Assembly (NCBI GenBank): GCA_021613535.1
Contig: CP075495.1
Coordinates: 1,426,001-1,490,000, forward strand
Length of the DNA: 64,000 nucleotides
Direction: 5' to 3'
From: Adineta vaga
Lineage: Eukaryota > Rotifera
This document shows, piece by piece, positions 21,530-34,262 of the stretch (position 1 is its first letter; each line of letters opens with the position of its first letter). The notes under the pieces are model-generated. The model was not told the origin of the DNA. It did no database searches and worked only from the letters and a program-made list of their open reading frames with translations. The position numbers were made by a program, and so were the translations under genes.

Positions 21530-22146
21530 TGTTTTGTCATAATAAAAATTTCTTCTGGTGATTTGAATACTTACGAAAATATGATGAATAATAATTCTCG
21601 CGCGAGTAAAAGAGAAAAACAACGAATATTTCTTTTCTTCTTCTTCTTCTTCTTCTTCGGTTCAAAGTCAATAGGATGATTCATTGATGTCTTCTATAGT
21701 TATTGGAAATCCTTGATATTTATTTGAATAACGTGTCCTTGTACTTTTATCTTTCATCATAACATATATAGGATTATTACTATGAATGTAAATGTAGTAA
21801 GTGTTGTTTTATTGACTTCATAAATTCTATGGAATGATTCGCTGGTTAGTGTGAAGAGAAATAAACTAATTTATTATCTTCCATGATAAGATTGATGCCA
21901 AAGCATCCAGAAAACAGACGATTATTCATCTTTCTGCATCTTTTTTCTCGCTTCTCTTCGGACTAGAAAATATAACGTGCAATATTTTTCTTCCTCTTCT
22001 CTTGACGTGTCTCTAGAAGAAAAGAACGAATAGAAGGGGAAAAAATAGACGCTAGAAAGAAAACGAAGTTAAAGAGTAGAACGGCAGCATCTGTGTAAAG
22101 TCAATTGTAAAATAATAATAGTCGTGTATTTAGAATCGGTGTATTG
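21530..22146. other. Intergenic
   Basis: A TTC microsatellite at about 21636-21660. No gene seen. GTGTATTTAG at 22124-22133 is a candidate splice acceptor 13 nt before the next ATG. Confidence 0.35.
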
Positions 22147-23582
22147 ATGAATAGTGATATAAAACCCCCACCTCCAATAGTGGTGACAGCAGATGAAACT
22201 ATTAGTTTAATCAATGACAATACATCATTTTCGATAACGAACAGACAAAACGAAGACAAGGAAAAAAACAAATCACAAATGTATCTTCCAAATAAAGCAG
22301 TAATTCAACATCGTTTAATGCGATGGTGTGCATTTCTTTTAGTAGTTGGAACATTAATTATTATATGGCGTTTTGTTTCAATATTAATTCTTGCTGTTTG
22401 GTTATCATCTATTTGTAGACCTTTATTAGAATGGCTTGTCAATCATTTGTAAGTTTAAAATACAAAATGAAAAGATATATCGAATATTTGTCTTGTTTTC
22501 TAGACCATTGATAAATCGTTGTCGAGAAAAACGTTCACGTTCAGCTATAGCTGCATTTCTTCTTGTTTTTCTTGTTCTTGTTGTTATCCTACCAATTATT
22601 TTGATCATCATAGCTCTAACAAGTTCAACACTAAGTTTTGTTGCTAGTCTATCGAATTCCACAACAGCACGAAATGCTATAAATATTCTCGTACCTCCTT
22701 CGACAACTAATGGAAGTGGTTCATTCATAAATTCAACTAGTCAAAATTTTATGGATTTTATTAAAGGCGGAAAAAATACAACATTTAATCTATTTGAACG
22801 ATTTGTTATTCAACGAGATTCTATTACAGATGTCGTGCAATTATTTGGTGGAAAAGCTCTATCCGTTTTATCGACTGTAGCTGGAGCTACGGCACAAGTA
22901 TAACTATACATTAAAAAAAAGTGTTTTTCTCATATATGTCATTTTTTAGTTTATTGTTGGAATATTAATCTTTTTGGTATCAACATATACATTTTTATTA
23001 CATGGACCTGAACTTTGGACATGGGTGATTAATCATAGTCCATTATCATCAAAACATATGGAACGTTTTAAAGATGCTTTTCAAGAAACAGGTCGTGGTC
23101 TACTTATTGGTGTTGGTTTAACCTGTGCTGTTCAAGGATGCGTTGCAGCAATTGCTTATTTATGTTTACAAATTCCACGATGGTATGCACTTGGTGTTTT
23201 AACAGGTCTTTGTTCATTAATTCCAATTCTTGGTACAGCAATTGTTTGGATACCAATTACAATAGGTCTATTTATTCAACAAGCTCATATTAAAGCTGTT
23301 ATTATGATTGCTGTTGGAATTCTTGGAATTGGTTCAGTTGATAATTTACTTCGACCTGTTTTTTCAAAATTAGGTTCTTTACAAATGTCGACATTATTGT
23401 TATTATTAACAATTTTTGGTGGATTAGAATTGCTTGGAGCGTGGGGAGCACTTTTAGGTCCATTAATTGTTCGATTAGCAACTGAAGCTTTGATTCTTGT
23501 TCGCGAAGACGAAGATGAAGAAGAACAATATCAACAACAACAACAACTATTACCACCACCACAACAATATTCATCATCTTAA
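22147..23582 (+). CDS. AI-2E family (PerM/UPF0118) transporter, bacterial type
   Basis: Exons 22147-22448, 22504-22897 and 22950-23582 give about 440 aa. A hydrophilic N-terminus is followed by paired TM helices (LLVVGTLIIIWRFVSILILA, AAFLLVFLVLVVILPIILII), a soluble segment, and the characteristic C-terminal half. That half contains GLLIGVGLTCAVQGCVAAIA, then LCSLIPILGTAIVWIPI, then GSVDNLLRPVFSKLG and GGLELLGAWGALLGPLIV. The DN-LRP and F-GGL---G--G---GPL motifs define the bacterial AI-2E exporter family. The acidic/poly-Gln tail is not typical of bacteria. The animal relative TMEM245 is larger and more divergent, so a bacterial origin with later intron gain is likely. Members may export signals or ions; substrate here unknown. 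Confidence 0.85.
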
Positions 23583-24724
23583 ATAATCTTTCAAATATTC
23601 AACTTACTTTTATTGGTGTCTATTGTATATTATTTTATCGAATAAGAATATCTCTTTCCTGGTGTATAGATATAAAAAAAAAGGATTAGTGGTTTTCTAA
23701 GCGAACCAATCTATTTTTCTAAAAGTTGATCTTGAAGTATTTTGAGAGTTACGGTAGACGATGTTCGTTTTCATCGATTCAATGACGAAAATATTGTTTA
23801 TACATGTGATCCTTCCTTTATTTGAACAATTTATTTCCGTTTATAATACTTAAATACAACTATTTCTACTGAATAAATAACTCACTATGAGAAGAAATTT
23901 TGTTTATAAAATTTTTGTAAACATTTTAAGTATTGATCAGTGTCAGGAATGTGTGGGAGAGTAAAGGAATTTTCATCTAAAAATATACTTAGATGAAAAA
24001 AAAGAAGGCGAAGATATATGAATAGAATAGATACTTTGTTCGGGTGAGTAAATCATTGTGGAATTATTTGATGCAGGTCTATGTAAGATAAGGGGTGGTG
24101 CAACACGTTCAATATCCTTTGAAAAGATAATTTAGATGACTTTAACTATTATTGGAAATAAGATACAGAGTCAATAGAATCATTGGATTGATAATGATCA
24201 TAATTTTTCATTTGTTGATGACTGTGAAGAAAAGTAGAAGATATTTAGGGTATATGAAAAGTAGTGGCCGTGACACATTTTTACTCTGTATCAGACTTGA
24301 AGAAATTTTCTTTGATCGTACTTCAACGAATAGGAAAATTTTGATAAAATCTGTTTTGTTCGCATAATCAAAAAAGGAAAAAGCATAAAAGTGAGCTTTT
24401 CTCACGGTTATTGCTAGAAGATTGTATTAGAGACTGGAGTGAAATGTATATTCTTCAGCACAATCTTTCGCATTTTATAAATCTTCCATTAGTAATTTGA
24501 AATTATACATGATAAATGAAATTCACTGTAAACAACTTATCAGATATGTTCGTTCTTAAAATGGTCAATTGAAAATCACGAAATAAACACTGCGATGTGT
24601 CTTCATCTCCTCTTTTCGACGAAAAAAAACCCACAATTCTCTACCATGTTTATATCAAAAGAGAGTATTAATCGAAGCAGCACATATTGAAGTACGATCA
24701 AATAGCATAGAAAGAAAATTTCTT
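23583..24724. other. Intergenic, nothing recognised
   Basis: AT-rich, holding only short open frames with poor coding character (24152-24367 and its antisense). Confidence 0.35.
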
Positions 24725-26372
24725 CTAGTCTGATATAGAGTAAAAAAGTATCACTGTCAGTAAATCATACTTTGATTTTGATAATTGTTTTTTGCTCTGT
24801 TTTAAAGTAATATCTTGAAAAAGAAAAAAAGAATAGAATGATAAATAAGAAGATTACGATTATTACCACTGAGATCCGAATCGGAATGAGATCGACCAGC
24901 ACTTAGAGCTCGACGAGTTTCTTTTTTTCTAGAAAATTGATTAAGTTTTATGTATCTTCAAGATGATGATAAAATATTACTTTTGCCATTCAGTTTGTCG
25001 TATTTTATCATTTCTTGCGTTGATATAAGCAGTTGGATCAAAACGATTTGAGGAATCTTAAATAAGTAAATAAATAGAGAAAATAATGAAGAAAAAAGTA
25101 CCATAAGACGATGGTAATCGTTGAATGTTAGATACAAAATGAGGTCGACGTTGATCATTTGATACCGGACGCAATGATATTCCTGAAAGTTGTTGAGAAT
25201 CATTGAATGAACAACTAATAGACAGAGAAAATGTCCATTCGAATGGTTCTGATTGCTGTTGAACTTACTTTCTTCTTAAAAAAGAATTTTCATTTGTCAA
25301 AACTTTAACTTTCGATTTTAATTGTCTTTCAGATGTTTTTAATGATTCAATCTAAAGAATGAATTTAGCTTTTTTCTTGCATATGTTGCAATGTATAGAA
25401 AAACAAACTTGATCATTAAATGTTTTACAACGATTGTCTTTTCTTGTTTTTGTTTTTTGTAGATGAATTCGTGCTTTTATTAAAGCTTCTTCATTTCTAC
25501 GGATCATTTCACGTAAAAATTCAATTTGTTGATCTTTTTCCATTGAATTATTCAATAAGAGACGTTGATGAACATTGGTATGATTTTTTAAATGAAAGGA
25601 TCTAATCAACCAATAATATAGATTAGATAAAAGGAAAATGAAACAAACTTACTCCGATTGCAGATTAGATTGGAGCTAGATCAAAGTAGAAATAATATTT
25701 TTTCAACAAATTTAAAAATAAATTTTTACCTGAGATTTGAATGATTGATTTTCAATGGTCAATTGTTGTATCTGTTCTACTAAATTAACTGGATCTGATT
25801 TACCATTGTATCGGAGAGATAATACATAATTAGTACAATCATATTCAGTCTTGTAGATTAATATTAGATAACGTTTAGTTGAAACTTTAGTAGATGAACT
25901 TTTCTTTTCATCTTGTAGTTTCTTTCGCATCATATCAAGATCAGCAGAAGTCAACAAATCAATACTAACCGAAGAGCTTGTCTAATTGAAATACATGATA
26001 GTTCTCTAGAATCAAGCGAGCTTTACGAAACTTACCTTATTGATAGCATTTTCGAGCATTTCAATAAATACATGAAACGGCTTATAATTTCCCGTTTTTG
26101 TTGTCATCGTTTCGATAGCTATAAGAAAAGAAACACAGAGAACGTGATACCAAAGGAATTGGAAAAAACATCGGAATAGATATACCAGTAGTATCAAAGT
26201 TCGATTTCCACTGGTCAGCTGTTTCTTTTTGTTCAATTTTAATATCTACTTGTGCCTGTTCCAAAATATTATCGACAGACATCGAAACAATATAGGGATG
26301 ATTGCGAATGAAAATTTCATTTATACATATACGACGTGGTGAAACTTGTGGAAGATGAATTGAATCTTTCAT
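24725..26372 (-). CDS. CCDC61: Centrosomal/basal-body protein CCDC61 (VFL3 orthologue)
   Basis: Exons run 26372-26186, 26118-26036, 25981-25730, 25675-25653, 25601-25409, 25351-25269 and about three more to a stop near 24725. The N-terminal XRCC4-like head shows the family landmarks: ETADQWKSNFD, KTGNYKPFHVFIEMLENAI, SVSIDLLTSADLDMMRKK, KRYLILIYKTEYDC and LRYNGKSDPVNL. A coiled coil follows (LREMIRRNEEALIKARI, TSERQLKSKVKVLTNENSFL) and then a basic Ser-rich region with SNRFDPTAYINARNDK, matching the conserved RFDPTAF segment of vertebrate CCDC61. The protein acts in centriole/basal-body positioning and ciliary rootlet assembly. The 3' end is uncertain: TAA at 24977-24979 is avoided if a GTAATA donor there is used. 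ATG lies 2 nt after TATTTAAG. Confidence 0.88.
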
Positions 26373-26376
26373 ATCT

Positions 26377-26950
26377 TAAATACGCTCAGTAATTCATAAG
26401 AAAGTTTTTCTTAGAAAAAATTCTAATACCTATCTAAAAAGAAAATTGATTTGTTGTTGCGGTAGTCAATGTATTTAGCATTCAACCATATTAGAATTGA
26501 TGAACGATTACCTCTACTATTAAAATGTTCTTATGGCGGTAGAGAAAGAGAACACAAATGCACAAGTACATGCCTGATTTCAATTTTGCACACACTAACA
26601 ATAGTTGTCACATACAATGATCTATATGAATTCGAATATAAATGTGCATTCATCTATTTGTTATCATTTCGAAAATAAATCACATAAAATAGTTTTATTT
26701 TGTTTACCATTGATTATAATTCGAAATTATATTTATGAGCAACAAAGTTTAAATCTTTATTCATCAAAAATAATAATGACTAGGAGCGCTTTTTGAATAT
26801 CGTCATCTATATTCGAAGTCGAATTAGACAGGTACTTCAGTTTCTATATTTATTGTTAACATTAACAAACAAAAATGAAGATATATCTAGTTTTATATAA
26901 ATAGGTTCGTTAATTGAATGCAAACAAAACATATCCATGATACTGTTTGA
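26377..26950. other. Intergenic between CCDC61 and PMPCB
   Basis: Short open frames at 26469-26796 have no protein-like features. Nothing else seen. Confidence 0.3.
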
Positions 26951-28973
26951 TTAATGAGATATTGTATACATTCGACTGCGTGTTCGATTATATTCACGTA
27001 ATTGTTCCACTGGACCTAAAAGAAATTTTAATAAATAAAAACTTCATTTTCCACTTAGTATTCAATTAAACTTACCAACGGCAGCAATTGCTGGACAATG
27101 ATTATAGACATATTGTTTCATAACAGCCATTACAGTCTTTGCATCAACAGCCTTAATTCAAAGGAAATACATTTTCGACATGAATTTTCTTGTTAATATA
27201 AATACTTACATCAATACGTGCATCGAGTTCATGTAATGGAATACGTCGACCATAGGATAATAATTGACTGAAAACAAAATAAAATAAAAGATTAATATTT
27301 TATTTTTTTTAAAGACTAACCGTCCAATATCTTCGCAAATTGGTGTAGATCCATCAAGCATTAATAACATATTCGTTTTCAAAAGATTTTTCGCTCTTGT
27401 TACTTCAAGATCTGTACATGCTGTTGCAATACGACACCTAAGTTATAATTTATTAAAAGAATATAAATCAAATGAAAAAAAAAATCAAACGAAAATACCA
27501 TTCATCTTGTATTGCACTCATTGCATCATCAATTTTCATTCGATCAGTAACTAAATATGTGCCCCATAGACCAGTATCAGTATAACATGTATTGAATGCT
27601 TGATATGAATGACATAAATTATATTTAACTGCTTGTTGACCAAGACGAGTTGCAACATGACCACCACCAGCCATGGATCTAATCAATCAATAATATAACA
27701 TATTTTTCTTTCTATTTTTATATTACCTATCCCAATTTCCGACAATTGTTGATGCAACCATCAATGGTATCGTATCAGCATCAGCCCACCCAGTACTTTC
27801 AACAGAAATAGCAATATGAGCTAATGGCATTTCATCATCTCGAACACGAATTTCACTTCCAGTAAATCTGAAAAATTGAAGTTATGTATTATCTATTACA
27901 TAAGAAAATATTCAAATTATTCTACCGGCATGGAGTAAGATCGAGTGCTTCACCTTCTGGTTGACCAGCATTTAATTTACCAAAATTTTCTTCACTCAAA
28001 CGAACTAATTGATCATGATTAACACCACCAGCAGCGGCTAAAACTATTCGTGGTGCTCTATAATGTGTTCGAACATATTTCAATAAATCCGCTTTTTTGA
28101 TTGATCTTAAAGTCAACAAAAAAATTGAATTAAATTAGATAAAAGAATTTGTTTTTTTCTAAAATAATCTACTTGATATTTTCTGCAGGACCAAGAATAG
28201 TTCGACCTAATGGTGTACCTTGAAAAGCAGTAGCATGTAAATGATCAAAAGTCACTTCTTGAAGATTATTTTCAATTTCTTGCATTTCACGTAAGATAGT
28301 ATGACGTTCAAGTTCAATTTCTTCTTCACCAAATCGACTATTTTGAACGATATCAGATAGAAGTTCCACAACTATACATATACAAATGAGAATAGATATT
28401 GAACATAAAATTCAAGAAACATACTTTGTGGTAAATCTTTACTAAAACATTTTGCATAATAAACAGTTTGTTCTCTTGATGTATATGCATTAAGATGTGC
28501 ACCGAGATTTTCTACTTCAAGTTCAAGTTCACGTTGTGTTCGTTTATTTGTTCCCTAGAAGAAAAAGAAGAAGAAAAAGACGAAAAAACACGAATTGTAT
28601 TTCATTTTTTTGCAAAGATCATCCATTTGTGATTACTTTGAAAGCCATATGTTCAAGAAAATGAGCAGTTCCATTGTTTTCTGCTGTTTCAAATCGACTA
28701 CCAGCATCGATCCATACACCAACAGTACATGTTGGAAGTCCGTAATCTTCTGATGCTATACGTAAACCATTTTTAATGGATGTTACTCGAGTTTCAGGAA
28801 CATTAAGAAGGGTTTCCTGTATTGTGGATGGATTTGTTTTTAGAGCTGTTGTTAAACTACGAAACTATAAAAGAAATAATACCATGAATGAGAACGGTAG
28901 AAGATAGAAAATTATTCACCGATGAACGTGCTGTTAATCGTCCAACTCTATGAGCGAGACTTCGAAGGAACAT
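26951..28973 (-). CDS. PMPCB: Mitochondrial processing peptidase beta subunit
   Basis: Eleven exons, all joinable in frame: 28973-28920, 28864-28637, 28554-28425, 28371-28173, 28105-27927, 27867-27727, 27678-27499, 27437-27321, 27267-27210, 27151-27076 and 27015-26951. The N-terminus [20 protein letters not shown] is a basic mitochondrial presequence. The catalytic M16 motif [14 protein letters not shown] (HxxEH) is intact, with the distal Glu region in [20 protein letters not shown]. The beta-type landmarks [36 protein letters not shown] and the C-terminal AIAAVGPVEQL are present. It would cleave import presequences in the matrix with MPP-alpha and/or serve as the complex III core I protein. 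The length of about 470 aa is normal. TTTTAG lies 12 nt upstream of the ATG. Confidence 0.96.
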
Positions 28974-30267
28974 ATTTAAATTTAACTAAAATATTCTACA
29001 AAATGAAAACAATTTTGATAGTCAAATTGTACGAGAAGAAACTATTGGTTCAACCATATTGAATAGGAGGTAGATTGTCCTCTACTAAAATCTTGTTAGA
29101 ATCACAGAATTTTTTGCATCAGCTTTAAATCAGATACTGCTCATGTCAATTTGGCTATGAAAAAACTATATTAATACACGTTTAAAGTCATATGTAAACC
29201 AGCATGACAGGACCTCTATGTATTTATGAATATATACAAATGTTTCAGAAAATCATAGAATGTTCTTAGAAATATTATGTGAAAATAGATGAGTTTTTTA
29301 GACTAATGTGTTCATATGTGCTCATGATGCTCTTGCTATTGTATGAATAGGTTGAATTAGACGATATGTATCACTTGAAAGAGTATAGAGAAAACTAAAT
29401 GGAATGAAATAATCATATATTGTTGCCAAACGATAGAACCTAATCGTATAACTAATATAAAAGTTATTTGTGTTGATGGAATAGATGAATTCATCAAATA
29501 GGTTACTTCATATGGAAAGCTGAAGATCAAATGTTTTTAATGATAACACTCGAGTTAATTGACTTCGGTACAACGATAATGGTTTGTTGCTAATTGGAAA
29601 TCTTACTCGAGTTAATCGTTTTCGAATATTTGAAATAGTTTATAAACCAAATGTTGACATAGATTTAGATTTAAATCCCAATAATATATAGATAATCGAG
29701 CGATTGTTAAATTACTCAATGAACGAAGTCGTACTCATATTGAACAGTTAGTTCTCTTGTTGAGTATTTGTTTTTGATTTAAAGCACTGCAAAACTTTGT
29801 ATCGTCAATTATTATACGAGTAATCATGAACAAAAATGATCTTGAAAGTTCCTTTTGCTTTATAATTATCATCAATATTAATATTAAAGTAATGAGCAAA
29901 TTTTCGAATGAGAATGTAATCTTATAGACTACATGTGAGTAGTAATTACAAATACGCTATTGAAGTTACTCATTTAATTGAATAAATCTAGAATTATTAA
30001 AGGACATTTTCAATTATCTCACTTTCTACTTAGTAGGTTAGACAGTAGATGAATAAAAAATAGAAAAGAAAAAAGTAATGATATTAATCTATTTGAATTA
30101 TTGATGATTCCATATTTACTTGAGATTTCATTGATTTTTCTTATGTTTTGTATCATAATTGTTATTTTCTACTCTAATTCCTTGTGATATATTTGTTGAT
30201 ACATATAAATATAATCATTCGTCATAACACAAGATTAAAAAAAGAAATTTAAAAATCTAGACAATAG
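28974..30267. other. Intergenic with a decayed coding relic
   Basis: Around 29580-29780 the plus strand reads LLIGNLTRVNRFRIFEIVYK and PNVDIDLDLNPNN, then, in other frames, RAIVKLLNERSRTHIEQLVL. This protein-like composition, broken by stops, suggests a dead F-box/LRR-like or similar gene. No clear start, end or family. The rest is AT-rich spacer. Confidence 0.35.
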
Positions 30268-31266
30268 TCATCGACACATAATTTTACGAATAACAGATTT
30301 TTTTAATGTTATAATAGCCTTTCGAAATACACTTCCTCCACTAAGAGTATTGACATAAAATGGCATTGCTGTTGCAAAATAAGTACAAATTAATGCAATT
30401 TGATAGACAAAATCTTCAATAGTTAATTTTAATTGTGATTTTGGAATCGGCATTGTTAAAGTCGCATAAAGTTTCTGAATGACAAATGGAAGAGTAAAAA
30501 TCGCGAGAAAAATAACTTGAACAGAGAGCATTGTTAATAAACGTCTATCAGTTTTCTTTGATCGTGTTTGATTCATTGTCATATGACTAGCTTTATTCTT
30601 CACACTTACAGTCTTTGGTGCAACACGATGATGAGTCTTTCGTGTATTTAATATCGTCGTCCAACCAAAAACCAAAATAAATATTAAAGGAAGTAGAATT
30701 GCAACAATTGCAAATGTTAAGTCACTGACTAAACGACATTCGACATTTCGTGAAAAACATTTCAATGGTGTATTAATTAAATTAGCTCCATAACAATAGA
30801 ACAATTGTAAATGAATAAGAATGAAGAAGATCATACTAATGAATATACCACATAAGGAATTTTTCTTTGAACTCATTTATCGACGATGAACATCGATATT
30901 TGATATAAGCCATCGATCAATGGTTGCCAACATAATTAACCAAAATGTCGTAGCACGAGAAACAAATAGAATAAAAACACGAAATTTACAAATCCAATTT
31001 ATTGTTGCAGATAGATCAACGGCAATTCCCGATAAAACACGAGATGTTAGTCCAGATAAAATCGCAATGATACCAGCTGTTGAAGATCCAAGAAAAATGA
31101 TAACACATGGATTTGAACGAAGAGTACGTTGAGATAATACAAGAATATTCAAAATATTACCAACAATACCAAATATAAAGATAAATAAACCGAAATAGAA
31201 ATTGATATGAGAAAGAGTATCTTGAAGATAAGCAATAACTATAACATCAGGTGATGATGAAGACAT
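30268..31266 (-). pseudogene. Rhodopsin-like GPCR interrupted by one in-frame stop
   Basis: The frame from 31266 opens MSSSSPDVIVIAYLQD, then TM1 (LFIFIFGIVGNILNILVLSQ, with GN), TM2 and TM3 ending in ATIDRWLISNIDVHRR, where TAA at 30877-30879 stops it. The same frame resumes at once with ATG (MSSKKNSLCGIFISMIFFIL) and covers TM4 to TM7, ending FYVNTLSGGSVFRKAI and a basic tail at 30268. The two close paralogues read DVRRRHFS and DVHRRHLSS at this point, so two adjacent codons changed and no base was gained or lost. It could be a recent nonsense allele, a sequencing error, or a readthrough/reinitiation case. Intronless, about 332 codons; ligand unknown. Confidence 0.8.
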
Positions 31267-32272
31267 TATTCATAATCTATAAAAGAATATATGAAATGTT
31301 TGTTAATCAAATCTTCTTTCTTAGAATAAAATACTGATTCAGTATTTTTACATTCGTCATAGAAAGCAACAGAACTAATTGTATCTGGTTCGCAAATCTT
31401 TCAAGTTGAGATAAGATATATATACGATACGTCTAGACTTTATATGAGATCACAATATGTTAATTCTAGCTATATAAGATTAGAGGGGAAAAAAAGCGTT
31501 AATGTAACTGAATCTATCAAACTCCATTTTTTTTGACAAGATCGTGTTTTTTACATTATACTTACATATGAATTATTCACCTGGAAAAAATAGAAAAATA
31601 AAAATATCTTTCGTATTAAACTTACCATATTTACGTGGAAGATAGTGATCGATTCATCATCATCTCAAAGATATGTTTACGTACGATGAATATATATATA
31701 ATATTTCTTTCCTTGTACTTATTGAGTACATAGGTCGTTGTTTAATTTTACTTTTAATTATCAGTAGCATTAAAAACATTCTAATATAAAATGTTTCCAG
31801 CTCAAAGTATACTTCAATACTAAATCTTGATTTTGTAATATTCCGGATTTCTTCATCAATGAACTGTCTCTGATAAATATGTTTTTTTTTCAAACTAATC
31901 TGACAACTATCAAGCAGGATGAAGTCAGATTAGTTCAAGTACATTTATCACCGCCATATTCATTAACATATCTTTTAATGTAAAATGACAATATAGTTCC
32001 TACAGCGACATCAAAGAAATTTTTTTAGTAAGCTGCGTAATATGCTGAGAATGCACATAATTTCAATAGAAGTGTAATTATTCAAAAATAAATGATTGAA
32101 TTTCAATCTGGATTTCTATTTTTGATTGACAGCTAAGAATTAATTAGTTGTTCTTGTTTCTTTTACCCATTCGCCACGATGTGGCCTACCGGTGGGCCCT
32201 TTCGTGGCGAATGGTTTAAAGTACATGTTATAGTTTAGAGTGTATGATCAGACATATATTGTTCTTTGTTTA
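31267..32272. other. Intergenic with a GC-rich foldback
   Basis: AT-rich spacer between two GPCR paralogues. It holds the strong hairpin at 32167-32214 (separate entry). Confidence 0.35.
32167..32214. repeat. GC-rich nested hairpin / foldback
   Basis: CCATTCGCCACGA (32167-32179) pairs perfectly with TCGTGGCGAATGG (32202-32214). The interior holds GGCCTACC (32183-32190) directly followed by GGTGGGCC (32191-32198), a second stem with one G-T pair. The flanks TTTTACC and GGTTTAAA are nearly symmetric, resembling a decayed TTAA. It may be a small MITE. Confidence 0.6.
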
Positions 32273-33313
32273 TTAGTTACAAAATTTAATTTGACAAAGA
32301 AGAATTGTTCTTAACCATTTGATGAATGTTCGACCTGCTAGACGCATTAAATTAAAAAAAGCTTTGCGAAAAACACTTCCACCACTTAAAGTATATATAT
32401 AAAATTGCATTCCATTTGCTAAATAAGTAAGAAGAAGAACAAAATTGTAGATGATATTTTCAATTGTAACACGTAAACGAGATTTAATCTCATTTGATGT
32501 TAATGTTGAATAGATTTTTTCGATTGATAATGGAATTGTTAGAAGAGCAAGAAGAATTACTTGAACTAAAAGCATTACTAAAAGACGTTGATCGGTTTTA
32601 TTCGATGATTTCGAACGTGTAGTTGTGCTTTTTGATTGACGGACTGTTGAAATTTGACCTGAATGAATACGATTTCTAGAATGACGTATATTAGTAATTG
32701 TCATCAGACCAAACGTTGTCATTACGGATAAAGGTATAAGAATAGCACAAACAGCAAATAACATATCATTTATCAATCGACATGCCATTCCATTGCTAAA
32801 ACATTTGCCTGGAGTATTAACAAGATTCGCTTCATAACAATAAAGACATTGACTATGTATGATAATCGAGAAAAGTACAACGAAAACAGTACCTCGAATA
32901 GCATTATTTATCGTACTGAAATGTCGACGACGAACATCCGTACATGACAAAAGCCAACGATCGATAGTTGCTAACATAATCAACCAGAATGCAATCGCGC
33001 GTGATGTAAATAATGTAAAACCACGAATCTTACATATCCACTGAACTGTATCAGAAAGATCAGTACTAATACCACTTAACATTCGAGGAGTTAGTCCCGC
33101 AATAATAGAGATGAGACCAGCTATTGATGAGCCATAGAATAATAATGCACATGGATTTGATCGAAGTGATCGTTGTGATAAGACAAGGATATTTAGAAGA
33201 TTTCCAACACAACCAAAAATGAAAATAAATGTAGCAAAATAACGATTGATTTGAGTAACGATACTATTTAACGATGCTATTGAATCTACATTCAATGATG
33301 AAGTTGAAGACAT
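32273..33313 (-). CDS. Rhodopsin-like GPCR, intact paralogue
   Basis: A 346-aa single exon starting MSSTSSLNVDSIASLNSIV. TM1 contains GCVGNLLNILVLSQRSLRSN and TM3 ends MLATIDRWLLSCTDVRRR, where DRW replaces the DRY motif. Two cysteines fit the TM3-ECL2 bridge (WICKIRGF and PGKCFSNGMACR). A basic third loop (KSTTTRSKSSNKTDQRLLVM) and a TM7 end MQFYIYTLSGGSVFRKAF complete the receptor. It is the same family as the interrupted copy upstream and the copy at 59.7-60.8 kb, all on the minus strand. The overall pattern is that of invertebrate neuropeptide-like orphan receptors; the ligand is unknown. No intron. Confidence 0.88.
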   Translation of the reverse strand: MSSTSSLNVDSIASLNSIVTQINRYFATFIFIFGCVGNLLNILVLSQRSLRSNPCALLFYGSSIAGLISIIAGLTPRMLSGISTDLSDTVQWICKIRGFTLFTSRAIAFWLIMLATIDRWLLSCTDVRRRHFSTINNAIRGTVFVVLFSIIIHSQCLYCYEANLVNTPGKCFSNGMACRLINDMLFAVCAILIPLSVMTTFGLMTITNIRHSRNRIHSGQISTVRQSKSTTTRSKSSNKTDQRLLVMLLVQVILLALLTIPLSIEKIYSTLTSNEIKSRLRVTIENIIYNFVLLLTYLANGMQFYIYTLSGGSVFRKAFFNLMRLAGRTFIKWLRTILLCQIKFCN

Positions 33314-34262
33314 TGCAATTTTGATACGAGATATCTAAAGATTATTGAATGATCCATGTCTTTTTATAAGATTCATCCTTGTCTCACTATTAAAAACGTG
33401 TTCAGATGTAATGAAGATAATTAACAGATTCTTTCTATAATAAATTATCAAATATAGTTAGAAAATCAAATAGATTAATTCCTGAATGTGTGTGACATAA
33501 AGAATAGTTTTCTTACATATTTGTGTTGTCATTGAACATTTTTATTAATAAAGAAAAATACTAACGATAAGATCGTGTAGAAAATCTGACTCTTTCGAGA
33601 AAATCCCACAACTAACTCTCTCTCATAATGAATAGAAAAATGCAGACGAATATCATAAGTCGTGACTGACCGCAGGTGTTAAGTTGTCTACTTTCATACG
33701 ATCTCTTGGCAGAAAGTAATTATAATTCTTCATACGTACTCAAAAATATTTACCTGTAAAGCTCATAGGTTAAATATCTGAAAACACTTGCTAGTTGTTC
33801 ATGAAAGAAAACGGATTGTAGATCTTCTCGTACATTTCTTACAATAATACTTAGATGAAACCGATCTATAAAAGAGAAAAATACATGTGCTTAAGAGACT
33901 AGACAAGCATTAACTTAAACTAATCACATCCTATATAAATCGCTAACATACTTTATTATAGACTAACACACCTTCCATATTACATTCGAAATGTATACGA
34001 AACGTGCTGCGAAACATGCACGTAATTCATTAAATACTCATCTCGATGAATGGCGTTTGTAGTCATGATCTCTTTTTTACAGATATGCATATACATGTAT
34101 ATTGTATAATCGATAAGAATTGACGAACAAAAGCGACATCACATGTACACAGTTTTGATTTGTTCTAATCTCGATAACCAATCGATGACTATCATTGCAT
34201 GTGAATTATTTGTACGTACTCTTAGTTTAGAAAGAACTAGAAAAGAACTCATTTTCAAATAA
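33314..34262. other. Intergenic
   Basis: AT-rich with no recognised gene. Provides both promoters for the divergent GPCR and DNLZ genes. Confidence 0.35.
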
